Source of the DNA: Microbulbifer litoralis
Lineage (GTDB): Bacteria; Pseudomonadota; Gammaproteobacteria; Pseudomonadales; Cellvibrionaceae
DNA length: 64,000 nt
Assembly (NCBI RefSeq): GCF_023634065.1
Contig: NZ_JALKCV010000017.1
Span: 42,976 to 106,975 of the forward strand
Direction: 5' to 3'
The position numbers and the translations under genes are program-made. Below the pieces are notes generated by a model. That model had not been told where the DNA came from. It was given only the letters and a program-made list of their open reading frames with translations, and ran no database searches. Shown here piece by piece: positions 29,600 through 38,551 of this stretch. Every line of letters begins with the position of its first letter. Position 1 is the first letter of the stretch.

Positions 29600-30181
29600 A
29601 TGGCTTTCGAACTGCCTGATCTCCCCTATGCGAAGAATGCCCTGGAACCGCACATCTCCGAGGAAACCCTCGAGTATCACTACGGCAAGCACCACCAGAC
29701 CTACGTGACCAAGCTGAACGGCCTGCTGGAAGGCACGCCGGACGCCGACAAATCCCTGGAAGAAGTGATCAAGAGCGCCTCTGGCGGCGTATTCAACAAC
29801 GCAGCCCAGGTCTGGAATCACACCTTCTACTGGAACTGCCTGAGCCCGAACGGCGGCGGCGAAGCCACCGGTGCCGTGGCCGAGGCCATCAACAAGGCAT
29901 TCGGCTCCTTCGACAAGTTCAAGGAAGAATTCACCAACAGCGCCGTGAACAACTTCGGTTCCGGCTGGACCTGGCTGGTCAAGAAAGGCGACGGCTCCGT
30001 GGCCATCGTCAACACTTCCAACGCCGGCACCCCGCTGACCGAGTCGGACCAGACCCCGCTGCTGACCTGCGATGTCTGGGAGCACGCCTACTACATCGAC
30101 TACCGCAACGCGCGCCCGAAGTACATGGAAGCCTTCTGGGCCCTGGTGAACTGGGACTTCGTCAACCAGAACTTCGCCTAA
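29600..30181 (+). CDS. sodB: Superoxide dismutase [Fe]
   Basis: This cytoplasmic enzyme dismutates superoxide. The 193-aa product has all four metal ligands in place: H27, H74 (in NHTFYW), D158 and H162 (in CDVWEHAYYIDY). The Fe-type signature AQVWNHTFYW and overall length match SodB rather than MnSOD; metal choice remains a prediction. There is no signal peptide. A strong terminator follows 18 nt after the stop, so the gene is monocistronic. Confidence 0.97.
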   Translation: MAFELPDLPYAKNALEPHISEETLEYHYGKHHQTYVTKLNGLLEGTPDADKSLEEVIKSASGGVFNNAAQVWNHTFYWNCLSPNGGGEATGAVAEAINKAFGSFDKFKEEFTNSAVNNFGSGWTWLVKKGDGSVAIVNTSNAGTPLTESDQTPLLTCDVWEHAYYIDYRNARPKYMEAFWALVNWDFVNQNFA

Positions 30182-30199
30182 AGCGCGACAGCGCGGAAA

Positions 30200-30224
30200 A
30201 GCGGGCCCCCGGCCCGCTTTTTTT
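30200..30224 (+). terminator. Intrinsic terminator of sodB
   Basis: AGCGGGCC-CCC-GGCCCGCT is followed by a run of seven T residues ending at 30224. Confidence 0.93.
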
Positions 30225-30275
30225 GTATCCAGATTCCGATAAAAACCAGAACAGAACTTTCCGGGAACCACGACC

Positions 30276-32165
30276 ATGAAGCTGAAAACCACCCTGCTGG
30301 CCGCCGCCATAAGCGCCCTGGCCACCACCGGCTGTGAGCGGAGCGAACACCAGGCTCCGGAACAGGCCGCCCGACAGGACAGCGCCAAAGAGGCCACTGC
30401 CCCCGCCACAGAGACCACCGCCGCGGAGCGGGGCGATACCGAGGCCATCGCCCGGGCCAACCAGATGTTCGAGGACTTCTTCCAGGAACACCTGGACCGC
30501 AGCCCGGAGTTCAAGACCTTCCTCGGTATGAAGGAGGACTACGGCAAGTGGGACGATATCTCGCCCGAGTTCGAGAAAGAGACCCTGGAGATCAACAAGC
30601 GCCAGCTGGCCGAGCTGAACGAGCTGGACCCGGCCCGGCTGGACGATGCCACGCGCCTGAGCCTGAAGCTGGCCAAGCGCAACCTGGAACAGGATATCGA
30701 GGGCTACAAGTGGCGCCTGCACACCTATCCGGTCAACCAGATGTACGCCACCCATACCGGCGTGGCGTCACTGCTGATCAACCAGCACCGCATCGACAGT
30801 GTCGAGGACGCCCGGGCCTACATCTCGCGCCTGGACGCGCTGCCGGAGCACTTCGCGCAGCTGCAGGAAAACCTGGAGACCCGCGCCGAGGCCGGCACCA
30901 TCGTGCCCAGGTTCGTGTTCCCCTATGTGATCAGCGACGGCCAGAACCTGATCAGCGGCGCCCCCTTTGACGACGGAGAAGACAGCACCCTATTCGCCGA
31001 CTTCAAGGGCAAGGTGGAAAAACTGGAAATTTCCGACGAGCAGAGGACCGAGCTGGTCGGGCAGGCAAAAACCGCGATGCTCGAGCGCATGCAGCCGGCC
31101 TATCGGGACCTGATCGCCTACCTCAAGGAACTCGAGAAACGCGCCACCACCGACGACGGCGCCTGGAAACTGGCTGACGGCGACGATTTCTACGATTTCC
31201 GCCTCGGCGTCTACACCACCACCGACATGAGCGCCGACGAGATCCACGAGACCGGCCTCAGGGAAGTGGCCCGCATCCACGACGAGATGCGCGCGATCAT
31301 GAAGCAGGTGGGTTTCGAGGGCAGCCTGCAGGAATTCTTCGAGTTCATGCGTACCGATGAGCAGTTCTACTACCCGAATACCGAGGAAGGCAAAAAACAG
31401 TACCTGGCCAGGGCCACCGACATCATCGATACCATGAAGGGGCGCCTCGACGAGCTGTTTATCACCATGCCCGAGGCAGACCTGACCGTGAAGGCGGTAG
31501 AGCCCTTCCGGGAAAAGTCCGCCGGCAAGGCGTTCTACCAGCGCCCGGCACCGGACGGCTCGCGCCCCGGCATCTACTACGCCAACCTGTACAACATGGC
31601 CGATATGCCCAAGTACCAGATGGAGGCGCTGGCCTACCACGAGGGCATTCCAGGCCACCATATGCAGCTGTCCATCGCCCAGGAGCTGGAGGGGATTCCC
31701 AAGTTCCGCAAGTACGGCGGCTACACCGCCTACACCGAGGGCTGGGGCCTCTATTCGGAAATGGCGCCGAAGGAGATCGGTTTCTATAAAGACCCCTATT
31801 CCGACTTCGGCCGCCTGGCGATGGAGCTCTGGCGCGCCGGCCGGCTGGTGGTGGACACCGGTATCCACAGCAAGAAATGGACCCGCGAACAGGCTATCGA
31901 CTACCTGGTGGAAAACACCCCCAACCCGAAAGGCGATGTGGTCAAGGCGATCGAGCGCTACATCGTGATGCCGGGCCAGGCCACCGCCTACAAGATCGGC
32001 ATGCTGAAAATCGTCGAGCTGCGCGACAAGGCCAAAGACGAGTTGGGAGACCAGTTCGATATCCGCGCCTTCCACGACACGGTACTGGCCAACGGCGCCG
32101 TGCCGCTGGACGTGCTGGAGACGCTGGTGGACGAGTGGATTGCAGAGGTGAAAACCCAGCAGTAG
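30276..32165 (+). CDS. DUF885 family metallopeptidase-like protein, exported
   Basis: The 629-aa protein begins with a signal sequence that may be a lipoprotein signal (cysteine at 20 in ALATTGC, but the lipobox lacks Leu at -3). Residues 23-50 are an Ala/Thr/Glu-rich linker. The DUF885 domain follows and contains HEGIPGHH at 455-462 and YTEGWGLYSE with E488, which together form a thermolysin-like zinc site with an inserted spacing. Members are often annotated as X-Pro dipeptidyl or uncharacterised peptidases; the substrate is unknown. The gene is monocistronic between the sodB terminator and a convergent uspE. Confidence 0.85.
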   Translation: MKLKTTLLAAAISALATTGCERSEHQAPEQAARQDSAKEATAPATETTAAERGDTEAIARANQMFEDFFQEHLDRSPEFKTFLGMKEDYGKWDDISPEFEKETLEINKRQLAELNELDPARLDDATRLSLKLAKRNLEQDIEGYKWRLHTYPVNQMYATHTGVASLLINQHRIDSVEDARAYISRLDALPEHFAQLQENLETRAEAGTIVPRFVFPYVISDGQNLISGAPFDDGEDSTLFADFKGKVEKLEISDEQRTELVGQAKTAMLERMQPAYRDLIAYLKELEKRATTDDGAWKLADGDDFYDFRLGVYTTTDMSADEIHETGLREVARIHDEMRAIMKQVGFEGSLQEFFEFMRTDEQFYYPNTEEGKKQYLARATDIIDTMKGRLDELFITMPEADLTVKAVEPFREKSAGKAFYQRPAPDGSRPGIYYANLYNMADMPKYQMEALAYHEGIPGHHMQLSIAQELEGIPKFRKYGGYTAYTEGWGLYSEMAPKEIGFYKDPYSDFGRLAMELWRAGRLVVDTGIHSKKWTREQAIDYLVENTPNPKGDVVKAIERYIVMPGQATAYKIGMLKIVELRDKAKDELGDQFDIRAFHDTVLANGAVPLDVLETLVDEWIAEVKTQQ

Positions 32166-32176
32166 GGCCCCGTTTT

Positions 32177-32269
32177 CCCCGGATTGCGCTTCGCTACATC
32201 CGGGCTACGCGCGATATCAGAACCTGTCTCATGTCCGCATAGCCCGGATGCTGCGCAGCACGACCCGGG
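32177..32269. repeat. REP-type inverted repeat (CCCGGATTGCGCTTCGC family)
   Basis: An arm at 32177-32208 (CCCGGATTGCGCTTCGC, then ATCCGGGCTAC) and a diverged complement at 32237-32269 (GCATAGCCCGGATGC ... CCCGGG) lie between the convergent DUF885 and uspE genes. This type of sequence is widespread in proteobacterial intergenic DNA and may serve as a bidirectional terminator. Confidence 0.75.
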
Positions 32270-32286
32270 AAAGTCCCGCAGCGCCC

Positions 32287-33225
32287 CTACCCCGCCTTCA
32301 CCGGCGACACAAAATCACCCGGCTTCAGTGCCAGCAGCGAACAGCTGACCTTCTGCAGGATATTCTCCGCGGTATTGCCCATGATGAAGCCGGGGATACC
32401 GGTGCGGGCCACCGTGCCCATGACCAGAATGTCGAATTCCTTTTCCTCCACCAGCAGCGGTATAAAGCGCTCCGGCTGGGCGATGGTGTGGTGCACCTCG
32501 ATATCACCGCCGATCCCGGCCGCGTGGATCAGTGTGTCCAGCTTGCCGCGGTGCGTGGAGCCGGCCTGCTCGATCACCCGGTCCAGGTCTTCGTCGGAAA
32601 TATGCAGGGGCACGTGGTGGCGCAGGTACTCGTCCACATCGTACTCCCAGCAGGATACGACGGAGAGAGTGCCGCTGCAGGTATCGGCCAGGCTGCGGGA
32701 GAGGCGCAGCAGCCGTATGGCCAGATCGTAGGCAGCTGCCTCCTCGCACTCCGGGTCCACCGCCACCAGCACGCGGATCTCCGCACGCGAACGGCGGATC
32801 GGTCGGCACAGCCACACCGGGCAGGGGCATTTGCGCAGCAGTTCCATATCCATGGCCCGGAAGCCCTTGCGCCGGGTCCGCCCCTCCACGTTCTTGATCA
32901 CCAGGTCGAAGCCCTCGGCCTGCACCCGGCGAATCACCCGCTCTGCCGGCGTGCTGCCACACTCCACATCGATGGCCACGGGCAGCTCGTTCTCCCCCAG
33001 GTTCAGGTTTGCCCGCGCGGCCTCCAGCGCCTGCACCACATCCTGCTTCAGGCCGTCGAAATAGGCCTCGGCGTAATCGCCGAACTCCTCCGGCAACGCC
33101 GGGCAGACCACCACCACCCGCAGGGAGGCGCCGCTGTGGCGCGCCACACTGAGGGCCTGCATGAAACCGTCGCTCTCGTCGCCGACGGCGTGGCTGACAA
33201 AGAGAATATTATGAAAGTTCTGCAT
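32287..33225 (-). CDS. uspE: Tandem universal stress protein (UspE-like)
   Basis: The 312-aa cytoplasmic protein has two Usp domains in tandem (about 3-140 and 150-308), the UspE layout. The C-terminal domain has the nucleotide-binding motif MGTVARTGIPGF followed by MGNTAENIL (G-2x-G-9x-G-[ST/N] pattern). The N-terminal domain is more degenerate. The ATG at 33225 gives MQNFHNILFV; the open frame extends 18 codons upstream, but these are Arg-rich and unlike the family. Expression is expected under stress or growth arrest, from family knowledge. Confidence 0.88.
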   Translation of the reverse strand: MQNFHNILFVSHAVGDESDGFMQALSVARHSGASLRVVVVCPALPEEFGDYAEAYFDGLKQDVVQALEAARANLNLGENELPVAIDVECGSTPAERVIRRVQAEGFDLVIKNVEGRTRRKGFRAMDMELLRKCPCPVWLCRPIRRSRAEIRVLVAVDPECEEAAAYDLAIRLLRLSRSLADTCSGTLSVVSCWEYDVDEYLRHHVPLHISDEDLDRVIEQAGSTHRGKLDTLIHAAGIGGDIEVHHTIAQPERFIPLLVEEKEFDILVMGTVARTGIPGFIMGNTAENILQKVSCSLLALKPGDFVSPVKAG

Positions 33226-33410
33226 AACCGATCCCCGGAAAGGATGAGAACGCAATAGAAGCCGGCGACGTGAACGCACAGCCCGACTGCCCCAATTGAT
33301 ATTGTGGCAGCTGCGCGATGAAAACCGGTATCGACAATCCGGGGCGCGCCCGGTGGCGGGGAAAGGTGCAACATCCGGGCTGTAACGGGGGGATGGGGTC
33401 GCGGCTGCGA

Positions 33411-33428
33411 GAGCCTGCTCACAGGCTC
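33411..33428 (-). repeat. Short REP-type hairpin GAGCCTG/CAGGCTC
   Basis: GAGCCTG-CTCA-CAGGCTC lies within the 230-nt gap between hda and uspE, with GCAGGAGCCTG on the minus strand. It resembles the sequence near 16285-16304 and common pseudomonad REPs. It could end hda transcripts, although no U run follows. Confidence 0.6.
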
Positions 33429-33455
33429 CTGCAGAAAAGGGCGATGGATAACGCC

Positions 33456-34181
33456 TCAGATATCCAGCACCTGCTTGACGAACGGGATGGTGATCTTGCG
33501 CTTGGCCATCAGCGATGCCCGGTCCAACTGCTCCAGGCAGGCGAACAGCGCTCCCGTGTGCCGCGGCGCCCGGTGGAGGATATAGAGAGCCACATCTTCC
33601 GGCAGGTCGAAACCGCGCAGGCGGCTGCGGTTCTGCAGCGCCGCCAGCTTGTCGCTATCGCTGAGCGGCTGCAGCTGGAACACCAGCCCCCACTGCAGGC
33701 GGGAGCGCAGGTCGGCCAGTTCGATATCCAGCCCGCGGGGAGACTTGCGCGCCCCCAGCAACAGCTGGCCGCCGCTGTCCTTGACCCGGTTATACAGGTG
33801 GAACATCGCCGTTTGCCACTGGGGATGCCCCTCGAGCAGGTGCAGGTCGTCGATGCAGACCAGTTCCAACTGCTCCAGGCCATCGACGATCACCGACGGC
33901 TCCATCGGCAGCAGGTCCACCAGCGGCAGGTACTGGAAGCTGCGGCCGGCGGCCTCCGCGTTCTGGCACACGGACTGCAGCAGGTGGCTGACACCGCTGC
34001 CGGGCTCGCCCCAGATATAGATGGCCGGATCGATGCTGTCACCGGCGGCAAAGGCCTTGAGCGCCGTCACCACCTGGCGGTTGGGATCCGATTCCGGCAG
34101 GAAAAAGTTGTCGAAGGTGGCGTCGTCCCGCAGGGAAACCCCCAGCGGCAGCTGCTGCGGAACACCCTTGTCTGTGGTCAT
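33456..34181 (-). CDS. hda: DnaA regulatory inactivator Hda
   Basis: Hda is an AAA+ protein related to DnaA. With the beta clamp it stimulates ATP hydrolysis by DnaA after initiation (RIDA). The product is 241 aa with an N-terminal clamp-binding motif QLPLGV (10-15), a P-loop WGEPGSGVSHLL near 57-68 with Ser-His replacing the usual Lys-Thr as in Hda, and Walker B LVCIDDLHLL near 107-116. It starts 1 nt after the DUF2066 stop codon, a conserved pair in Pseudomonas relatives. Confidence 0.93.
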   Translation of the reverse strand: MTTDKGVPQQLPLGVSLRDDATFDNFFLPESDPNRQVVTALKAFAAGDSIDPAIYIWGEPGSGVSHLLQSVCQNAEAAGRSFQYLPLVDLLPMEPSVIVDGLEQLELVCIDDLHLLEGHPQWQTAMFHLYNRVKDSGGQLLLGARKSPRGLDIELADLRSRLQWGLVFQLQPLSDSDKLAALQNRSRLRGFDLPEDVALYILHRAPRHTGALFACLEQLDRASLMAKRKITIPFVKQVLDI

Positions 34182-34182
34182 C

Positions 34183-35277
34183 TCAGTGCCAGCGGTAGCG
34201 CAGCGGATGTTGCGCGCTGCCCAGGGGCGCGCGGTAGCCGCTCAGGTCAATCGGGTCCGCCTCCGCCTGCGGCTCCAGCTGGCGATTCAGCGCCAGCGCG
34301 TCGCGCAGATTCTGCATGCGGGCGGCAGTGGTCAGGGCAAAGCGCATGCGATCGCCGTCCACCGACAACAACTCGGCGCCGCTGACCTGGGCCAGCCCCT
34401 GCAGATAGGCGGATGCCTTTGAGTAGTCGGCAAAGCTGTCGACACCGGAGATCTCGAGGATCACGGCACTCTGCTGGCCGCTGTTGCCCGGGCGCACGGC
34501 GTAGCGCTCCGCGAGCAGGTCGGCGGCGCCGTCGATACCGCGCATGGCCACCTCTTCCAGGGAACTGCCGCTGGCGTCGAAAGCGTAGCTGCGGCCACCG
34601 TGAATCAGCAGCCAGTCCGCCTGCCAGCGGTCGCCGGACAACTCCAGCAGCCGCCCCATCAGCGTGGCGTCCGGGCTGTAGCGCACGGCGGCGCGCTCGG
34701 CGGCCTGCTCGTCCTGGGCCCAGAGGTTGCCCAGCGGCATATTGCGCAGGTCGTTCAGGTCCATGACCGGGAATTCCACCGGCAGGCCGCGCTCCATGGC
34801 CATGGCGTCCAGCGCGGCGAACAGTTCCGGGTAGTCCTGCTGGCTCAGGCCGCTGCGCCCGCTCTGCAGCGTATCCACCGCCATCCACACCAGCGTACCC
34901 GGGCGATTGTTGGGCCACACGGGCAGCTGCAGTTCGTGGACGCGGTCGGAAATGGCGCTGGGATCGTAGGACAGGTGCAGGAACAGCTGGTTGTCCTCGC
35001 GCTCGTAGCGGTAGCTCTGCAGGTACTGCTGGGCATCCTTCAAGACCGGCTGCACGCGGGGATTGCCGCCGATATCGGTATCGCCGGTAACGCGCACGAA
35101 GATACGCTCCAGGCCGCGACTGCCGGCGGCGGCGCGGTCGCTGGCACCGCGGCTGGGCACCGCCTCGATCACCTCGTACAGATCCGGAATCACACGGGCC
35201 TGGGCGGGCGCTACCAGTGCGCAGAGCAGCAGTGCCGCCAATAGCAGCGCAACTCCAAATCCGGGCAGCTGAGCCAT
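34183..35277 (-). CDS. DUF2066 exported protein
   Basis: The 364-aa product has a signal peptide (about 1-28, ending in APAQA-RV) followed by a DUF2066 domain of unknown function, usually encoded between hda and purM. The ATG at 35277 with GGGGAG 7 nt upstream is preferred over a TTG five codons earlier. No catalytic motif is visible. It is divergent from purM across 238 nt. Confidence 0.87.
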   Translation of the reverse strand: MAQLPGFGVALLLAALLLCALVAPAQARVIPDLYEVIEAVPSRGASDRAAAGSRGLERIFVRVTGDTDIGGNPRVQPVLKDAQQYLQSYRYEREDNQLFLHLSYDPSAISDRVHELQLPVWPNNRPGTLVWMAVDTLQSGRSGLSQQDYPELFAALDAMAMERGLPVEFPVMDLNDLRNMPLGNLWAQDEQAAERAAVRYSPDATLMGRLLELSGDRWQADWLLIHGGRSYAFDASGSSLEEVAMRGIDGAADLLAERYAVRPGNSGQQSAVILEISGVDSFADYSKASAYLQGLAQVSGAELLSVDGDRMRFALTTAARMQNLRDALALNRQLEPQAEADPIDLSGYRAPLGSAQHPLRYRWH

Positions 35278-35515
35278 TGGATATCTCCCCAATACATCTT
35301 ATCTGTGGCAAAGGCCGGCCCCGCGGTACAGGGCGGGAGGGGCCAATTTGCGGCTATTGTATCAGTGTCGGGTATTTCTCCCAGTACCTGGCCCGCATTT
35401 CTCGCCAAAGGGCCCCCGCGAGGGGAAGATTCGCAAGAATTGCGGGGCCGGTCGCACAACCGGCTAAATTTCCACTAGAATACGCGCCTTTTCAACGCCC
35501 ACCGCAGGAAGAATC

Positions 35516-36577
35516 ATGAGCGATTCCAAGCCGCAACCGCCGCAAAAGCCCCTCTCCTATAAAGATGCCGGCGTCGATATCGATGCGGGCAACGCCCTGG
35601 TCGAGCGTATCAAGCATGTCGCCAGGCGCACTGCACGCCCGGAGGTGATGGGCGGGCTGGGCGGTTTCGGGGCCCTGTGCGAACTGCCGGCCGGCTACAG
35701 GCAACCGGTACTGGTCTCCGGCACCGACGGCGTGGGCACCAAGCTCCGGCTGGCGATGGACCTGGGGATTCACGACTCCATCGGGATCGACCTCGTGGCC
35801 ATGTGCGTCAACGACCTGGTGGTGGCCGGCGCCGAGCCGCTGTTCTTCCTCGACTACTACGCCACCGGCAAACTGAACGTGGACATCGCCGCCGACGTCG
35901 TCACCGGCATCGGCCGCGGCTGCGAACTGTCCGGCTGTGCCCTGGTGGGCGGCGAGACCGCTGAGATGCCCGGCATGTATGAGGGCGACGACTACGACCT
36001 GGCCGGTTTCTGTGTCGGCGTGGTGGAGAAGTCCGAAATCATCGACGGCTCCGCAGTGAAAGCCGGCGACAAGCTGATCGGCCTCGGCGCCAGTGGCCCC
36101 CACTCCAACGGCTACTCACTGATCCGCAAAGTACTCGAGGTCAGCGGCGCGGACCTGCAACAGGACGTCGGCGGCCAGCCGCTGGCGGAGGCGCTGATGG
36201 CGCCCACCCGCATCTATGTCAAGAACCTGCTGGAACTGATAAAGCGCGGCCGGGTCAACGCGCTGAGCCACATCACCGGCGGCGGCCTGCTGGAGAACCT
36301 GCCGCGGGTATTGCCGCAGGGCACCTGCGCCCGCATCGATGTGACAAGCTGGGCAATGCCGCCGGTGTTCCGCTGGCTGCGCGAGGCCGGCAATATCGAC
36401 AGCCGCGAGATGTACCGTACCTTCAACTGCGGCGTGGGCATGGTCGTCTGCGTCCCCGCGGACGAAGCGGAACGCGCGGTAGACACCCTGAGGCAGCTGG
36501 GCGAGGACGCCTTCGTGATCGGCAGTATCGAAGCCGTCAGCGAAGGCGGTGAGTCCGTGGAGCTGGCGGGCCTGTGA
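35516..36577 (+). CDS. purM: Phosphoribosylformylglycinamidine cyclo-ligase (AIR synthetase)
   Basis: PurM catalyses ATP-dependent closure of FGAM to AIR in purine synthesis. The product is 353 aa with the family motifs [13 protein letters not shown] near 14-27, [13 protein letters not shown] near 68-80 and [13 protein letters not shown] near 257. A TAGAAT box at 35476-35481 is a possible -10 element. The stop overlaps purN. Confidence 0.97.
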   Translation: MSDSKPQPPQKPLSYKDAGVDIDAGNALVERIKHVARRTARPEVMGGLGGFGALCELPAGYRQPVLVSGTDGVGTKLRLAMDLGIHDSIGIDLVAMCVNDLVVAGAEPLFFLDYYATGKLNVDIAADVVTGIGRGCELSGCALVGGETAEMPGMYEGDDYDLAGFCVGVVEKSEIIDGSAVKAGDKLIGLGASGPHSNGYSLIRKVLEVSGADLQQDVGGQPLAEALMAPTRIYVKNLLELIKRGRVNALSHITGGGLLENLPRVLPQGTCARIDVTSWAMPPVFRWLREAGNIDSREMYRTFNCGVGMVVCVPADEAERAVDTLRQLGEDAFVIGSIEAVSEGGESVELAGL

Positions 36578-37242
36578 TGACGCGGCAACAGGATGGCGGC
36601 AAGTGCCGCGTCGTGGTGCTTATCTCCGGCAGCGGTACCAACCTGCAGGCGCTGATCGACGCCGCCGCGCGCGACGACGCCAGTTTCTCCGTCTGCTCCG
36701 TGATCAGCAACAAGCCGGGCGCCTACGGCCTGGCCCGGGCCGGCGACGCCGGCATTGCCGCGGTGGCCATCGATCACCGCGACTATGGCGATCGCGAGAC
36801 CTTCGACCGCGCCCTGATGGAAGAAATCGATTGCCACCGGCCGGACCTGGTGGTACTGGCCGGCTTCATGCGCATCCTCACACCGGAGTTCGTGCGCCAC
36901 TACAGCGGTCGCCTGTTGAACATCCACCCGTCGCTGCTGCCGAAATACCAGGGGCTGAACACCCACGCGCGCGCACTGGAGGCCGGTGACCCGGAGCACG
37001 GTGTCACTGTGCATTTCGTCACTGAGGAACTGGATGGCGGCCCGACCATTGTGCAGGCGGCAATACCGGTGAAAGACGACGATACCCCCGACACGCTTGC
37101 CAGGCGGATACAGGTGCAGGAACATGTCATCTATCCGCTGGCGGTCAGCTGGTTCGCCGAGGGCAGGCTGCGCATGGTGGAGGATCGCTGCCAGTTGGAC
37201 GGCGAGTTCCTGCCGCGCAGCGGCCATCGGATAGAAAACTGA
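36577..37242 (+). CDS. purN: Phosphoribosylglycinamide formyltransferase
   Basis: PurN transfers a formyl group from 10-formyl-THF to GAR. The product is about 221 aa. The GAR-binding ISGSGTNLQALID lies near 16-28. The catalytic region has ILTPEFV followed by NIHPSLLPKYQGL (Asn and His of the active site) near 100-122, and HFVTEELDGGP is near 145. The start may be ATG at 36577 (1-nt overlap with the purM stop) or GTG at 36574; either implies coupling with purM. Confidence 0.95.
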   Translation: MTRQQDGGKCRVVVLISGSGTNLQALIDAAARDDASFSVCSVISNKPGAYGLARAGDAGIAAVAIDHRDYGDRETFDRALMEEIDCHRPDLVVLAGFMRILTPEFVRHYSGRLLNIHPSLLPKYQGLNTHARALEAGDPEHGVTVHFVTEELDGGPTIVQAAIPVKDDDTPDTLARRIQVQEHVIYPLAVSWFAEGRLRMVEDRCQLDGEFLPRSGHRIEN

Positions 37243-37265
37243 GAAACTACACGGCCGGCCGCCGG

Positions 37266-37517
37266 TCTAGCCCGGGTATTTCACCAAGCCGTTCCATATC
37301 TAGCGTAACTTTATGTTTTTGCTAATTTTTTGGAGCTTTACTCGCGGTACAAAGTGTTACTGGCCGCCGCTGGCCGCGCCCTCGCTTGATCTCTGCACGC
37401 TCAGCACATTTTTGCGGCTAATACGTGCAATGAGCATGCATGTACGCCGCAAAAATGCACTGAGCGCACAGATCTCGGCGCGATCATCGCGGCCCCTGGT
37501 GAAATATCCGGGCTAGA
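37266..37517. repeat. Nested long inverted repeats between purN and the DUF3108 gene
   Basis: Outer arms 37266-37286 and 37497-37517 match at 20 of 21 positions (TCTAGCCCGG ... ATTTCACCA). Inside, 37388-37418 and 37446-37474 pair over about 29 bp (GATCTCTGCACGCTCAG ... TTTTTGCGGC) around a 27-nt loop. The segment 37300-37340 is T-rich and unlike the surrounding GC-rich DNA. A lone outer arm recurs at 29416. The 366-nt gap contains no credible gene. Confidence 0.92.
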
Positions 37518-37608
37518 CTCCACGGGATTCAGCTCCAGTACAGCCGCCGGAGCCGATGATTGTGACGTTGTACTTTACCGCTACCAGCGCAGACAATCGG
37601 AGGTCGCA

Positions 37609-38319
37609 GTGCCGTTTCGTTTTTTCACTCTCCTCGCTTTCCTGCTCTTCATCGTCGCCCCCGCCGGGGCGCAGGAACTCAAACCGTTTGAAGCCACCTA
37701 CGAAGCCCGCTACAGCGGCATCGGCGTCACCGCCGTGCGCCGCCTCACCGGGGAGGGGGATAACTGGCGGCTGCAGTTCAACGCCGACTCTTTCCTCGCC
37801 GATATCCGCGAGTTCTCCCGCTTCCGGGAACAGGGCGACCAACTGGCGCCGCAACACTACGAATACCACAAGACCGGCCTGGGCCGCGACAGGCACAAGG
37901 TGCTGCGCTTCGAACCGGAGCAGCGCCGCGTGATCAATGTCCGCGACGAAAAGCGGACCCTGGACAATGTCCCGGCGGGGATACAGGACAAACTCACCTA
38001 CCAGCTGCAACTGGCGCTCGATGTCGCCGCCGGCCGCAAAAAACTGCAGTACGCGGTGGCCGACGGCAAAAGGATCCGCCACTACAAATTTGCCGTCAGC
38101 GGCCGCGAAACAATAGAGACGCCCCTGGGGCCGGTCGAGGCCATCAAGGTGGAGCGGATTCGCGAAGAGGACGCCGATCGCGAAACCACTATCTGGTTTG
38201 CGCCGCAGTGGGATTACGCGTTGGTGAAATTAAAACAGCAGGAAGAGGATGGCAAAACCTACCAGATCTCCCTGACCAAATTAATCACCGACGGAAAAAG
38301 CGTCAGCACCAACCAATAA
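37609..38319 (+). CDS. DUF3108 exported protein
   Basis: The 236-aa protein has a signal peptide (1 to about 22, ending in PAGA-QE) and a DUF3108 domain, a predicted beta-rich lipocalin-like barrel of unknown function. It commonly follows purMN in pseudomonads and relatives, as it does here. The start is GTG with CGGAGG about 9 nt upstream. An inverted repeat AAAAGCC/GGCTTTT flanks 38337-38386 and may act as its terminator. Confidence 0.87.
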   Translation: MPFRFFTLLAFLLFIVAPAGAQELKPFEATYEARYSGIGVTAVRRLTGEGDNWRLQFNADSFLADIREFSRFREQGDQLAPQHYEYHKTGLGRDRHKVLRFEPEQRRVINVRDEKRTLDNVPAGIQDKLTYQLQLALDVAAGRKKLQYAVADGKRIRHYKFAVSGRETIETPLGPVEAIKVERIREEDADRETTIWFAPQWDYALVKLKQQEEDGKTYQISLTKLITDGKSVSTNQ

Positions 38320-38551
38320 AGTTCTCACTCCACCGCAAAAGCCGAAAAAAAATGGCGTCACTCCATGGATTTTTCAGGCTTTTGTCTTTATAAAGTCGCC
38401 CACTTCCACTGTTGTGCCTGTTTGGCGCTGCTAGACTTGCGCAACAGGGAATTCATTGCAAGAACGAAAAACCCGCAAGGGTTGTCCCGTCACGGGCAGT
38501 CGGTATTTTTGCCCGCGGCGATTTGAAATCAGCAATATAGAGTGGGATCTC

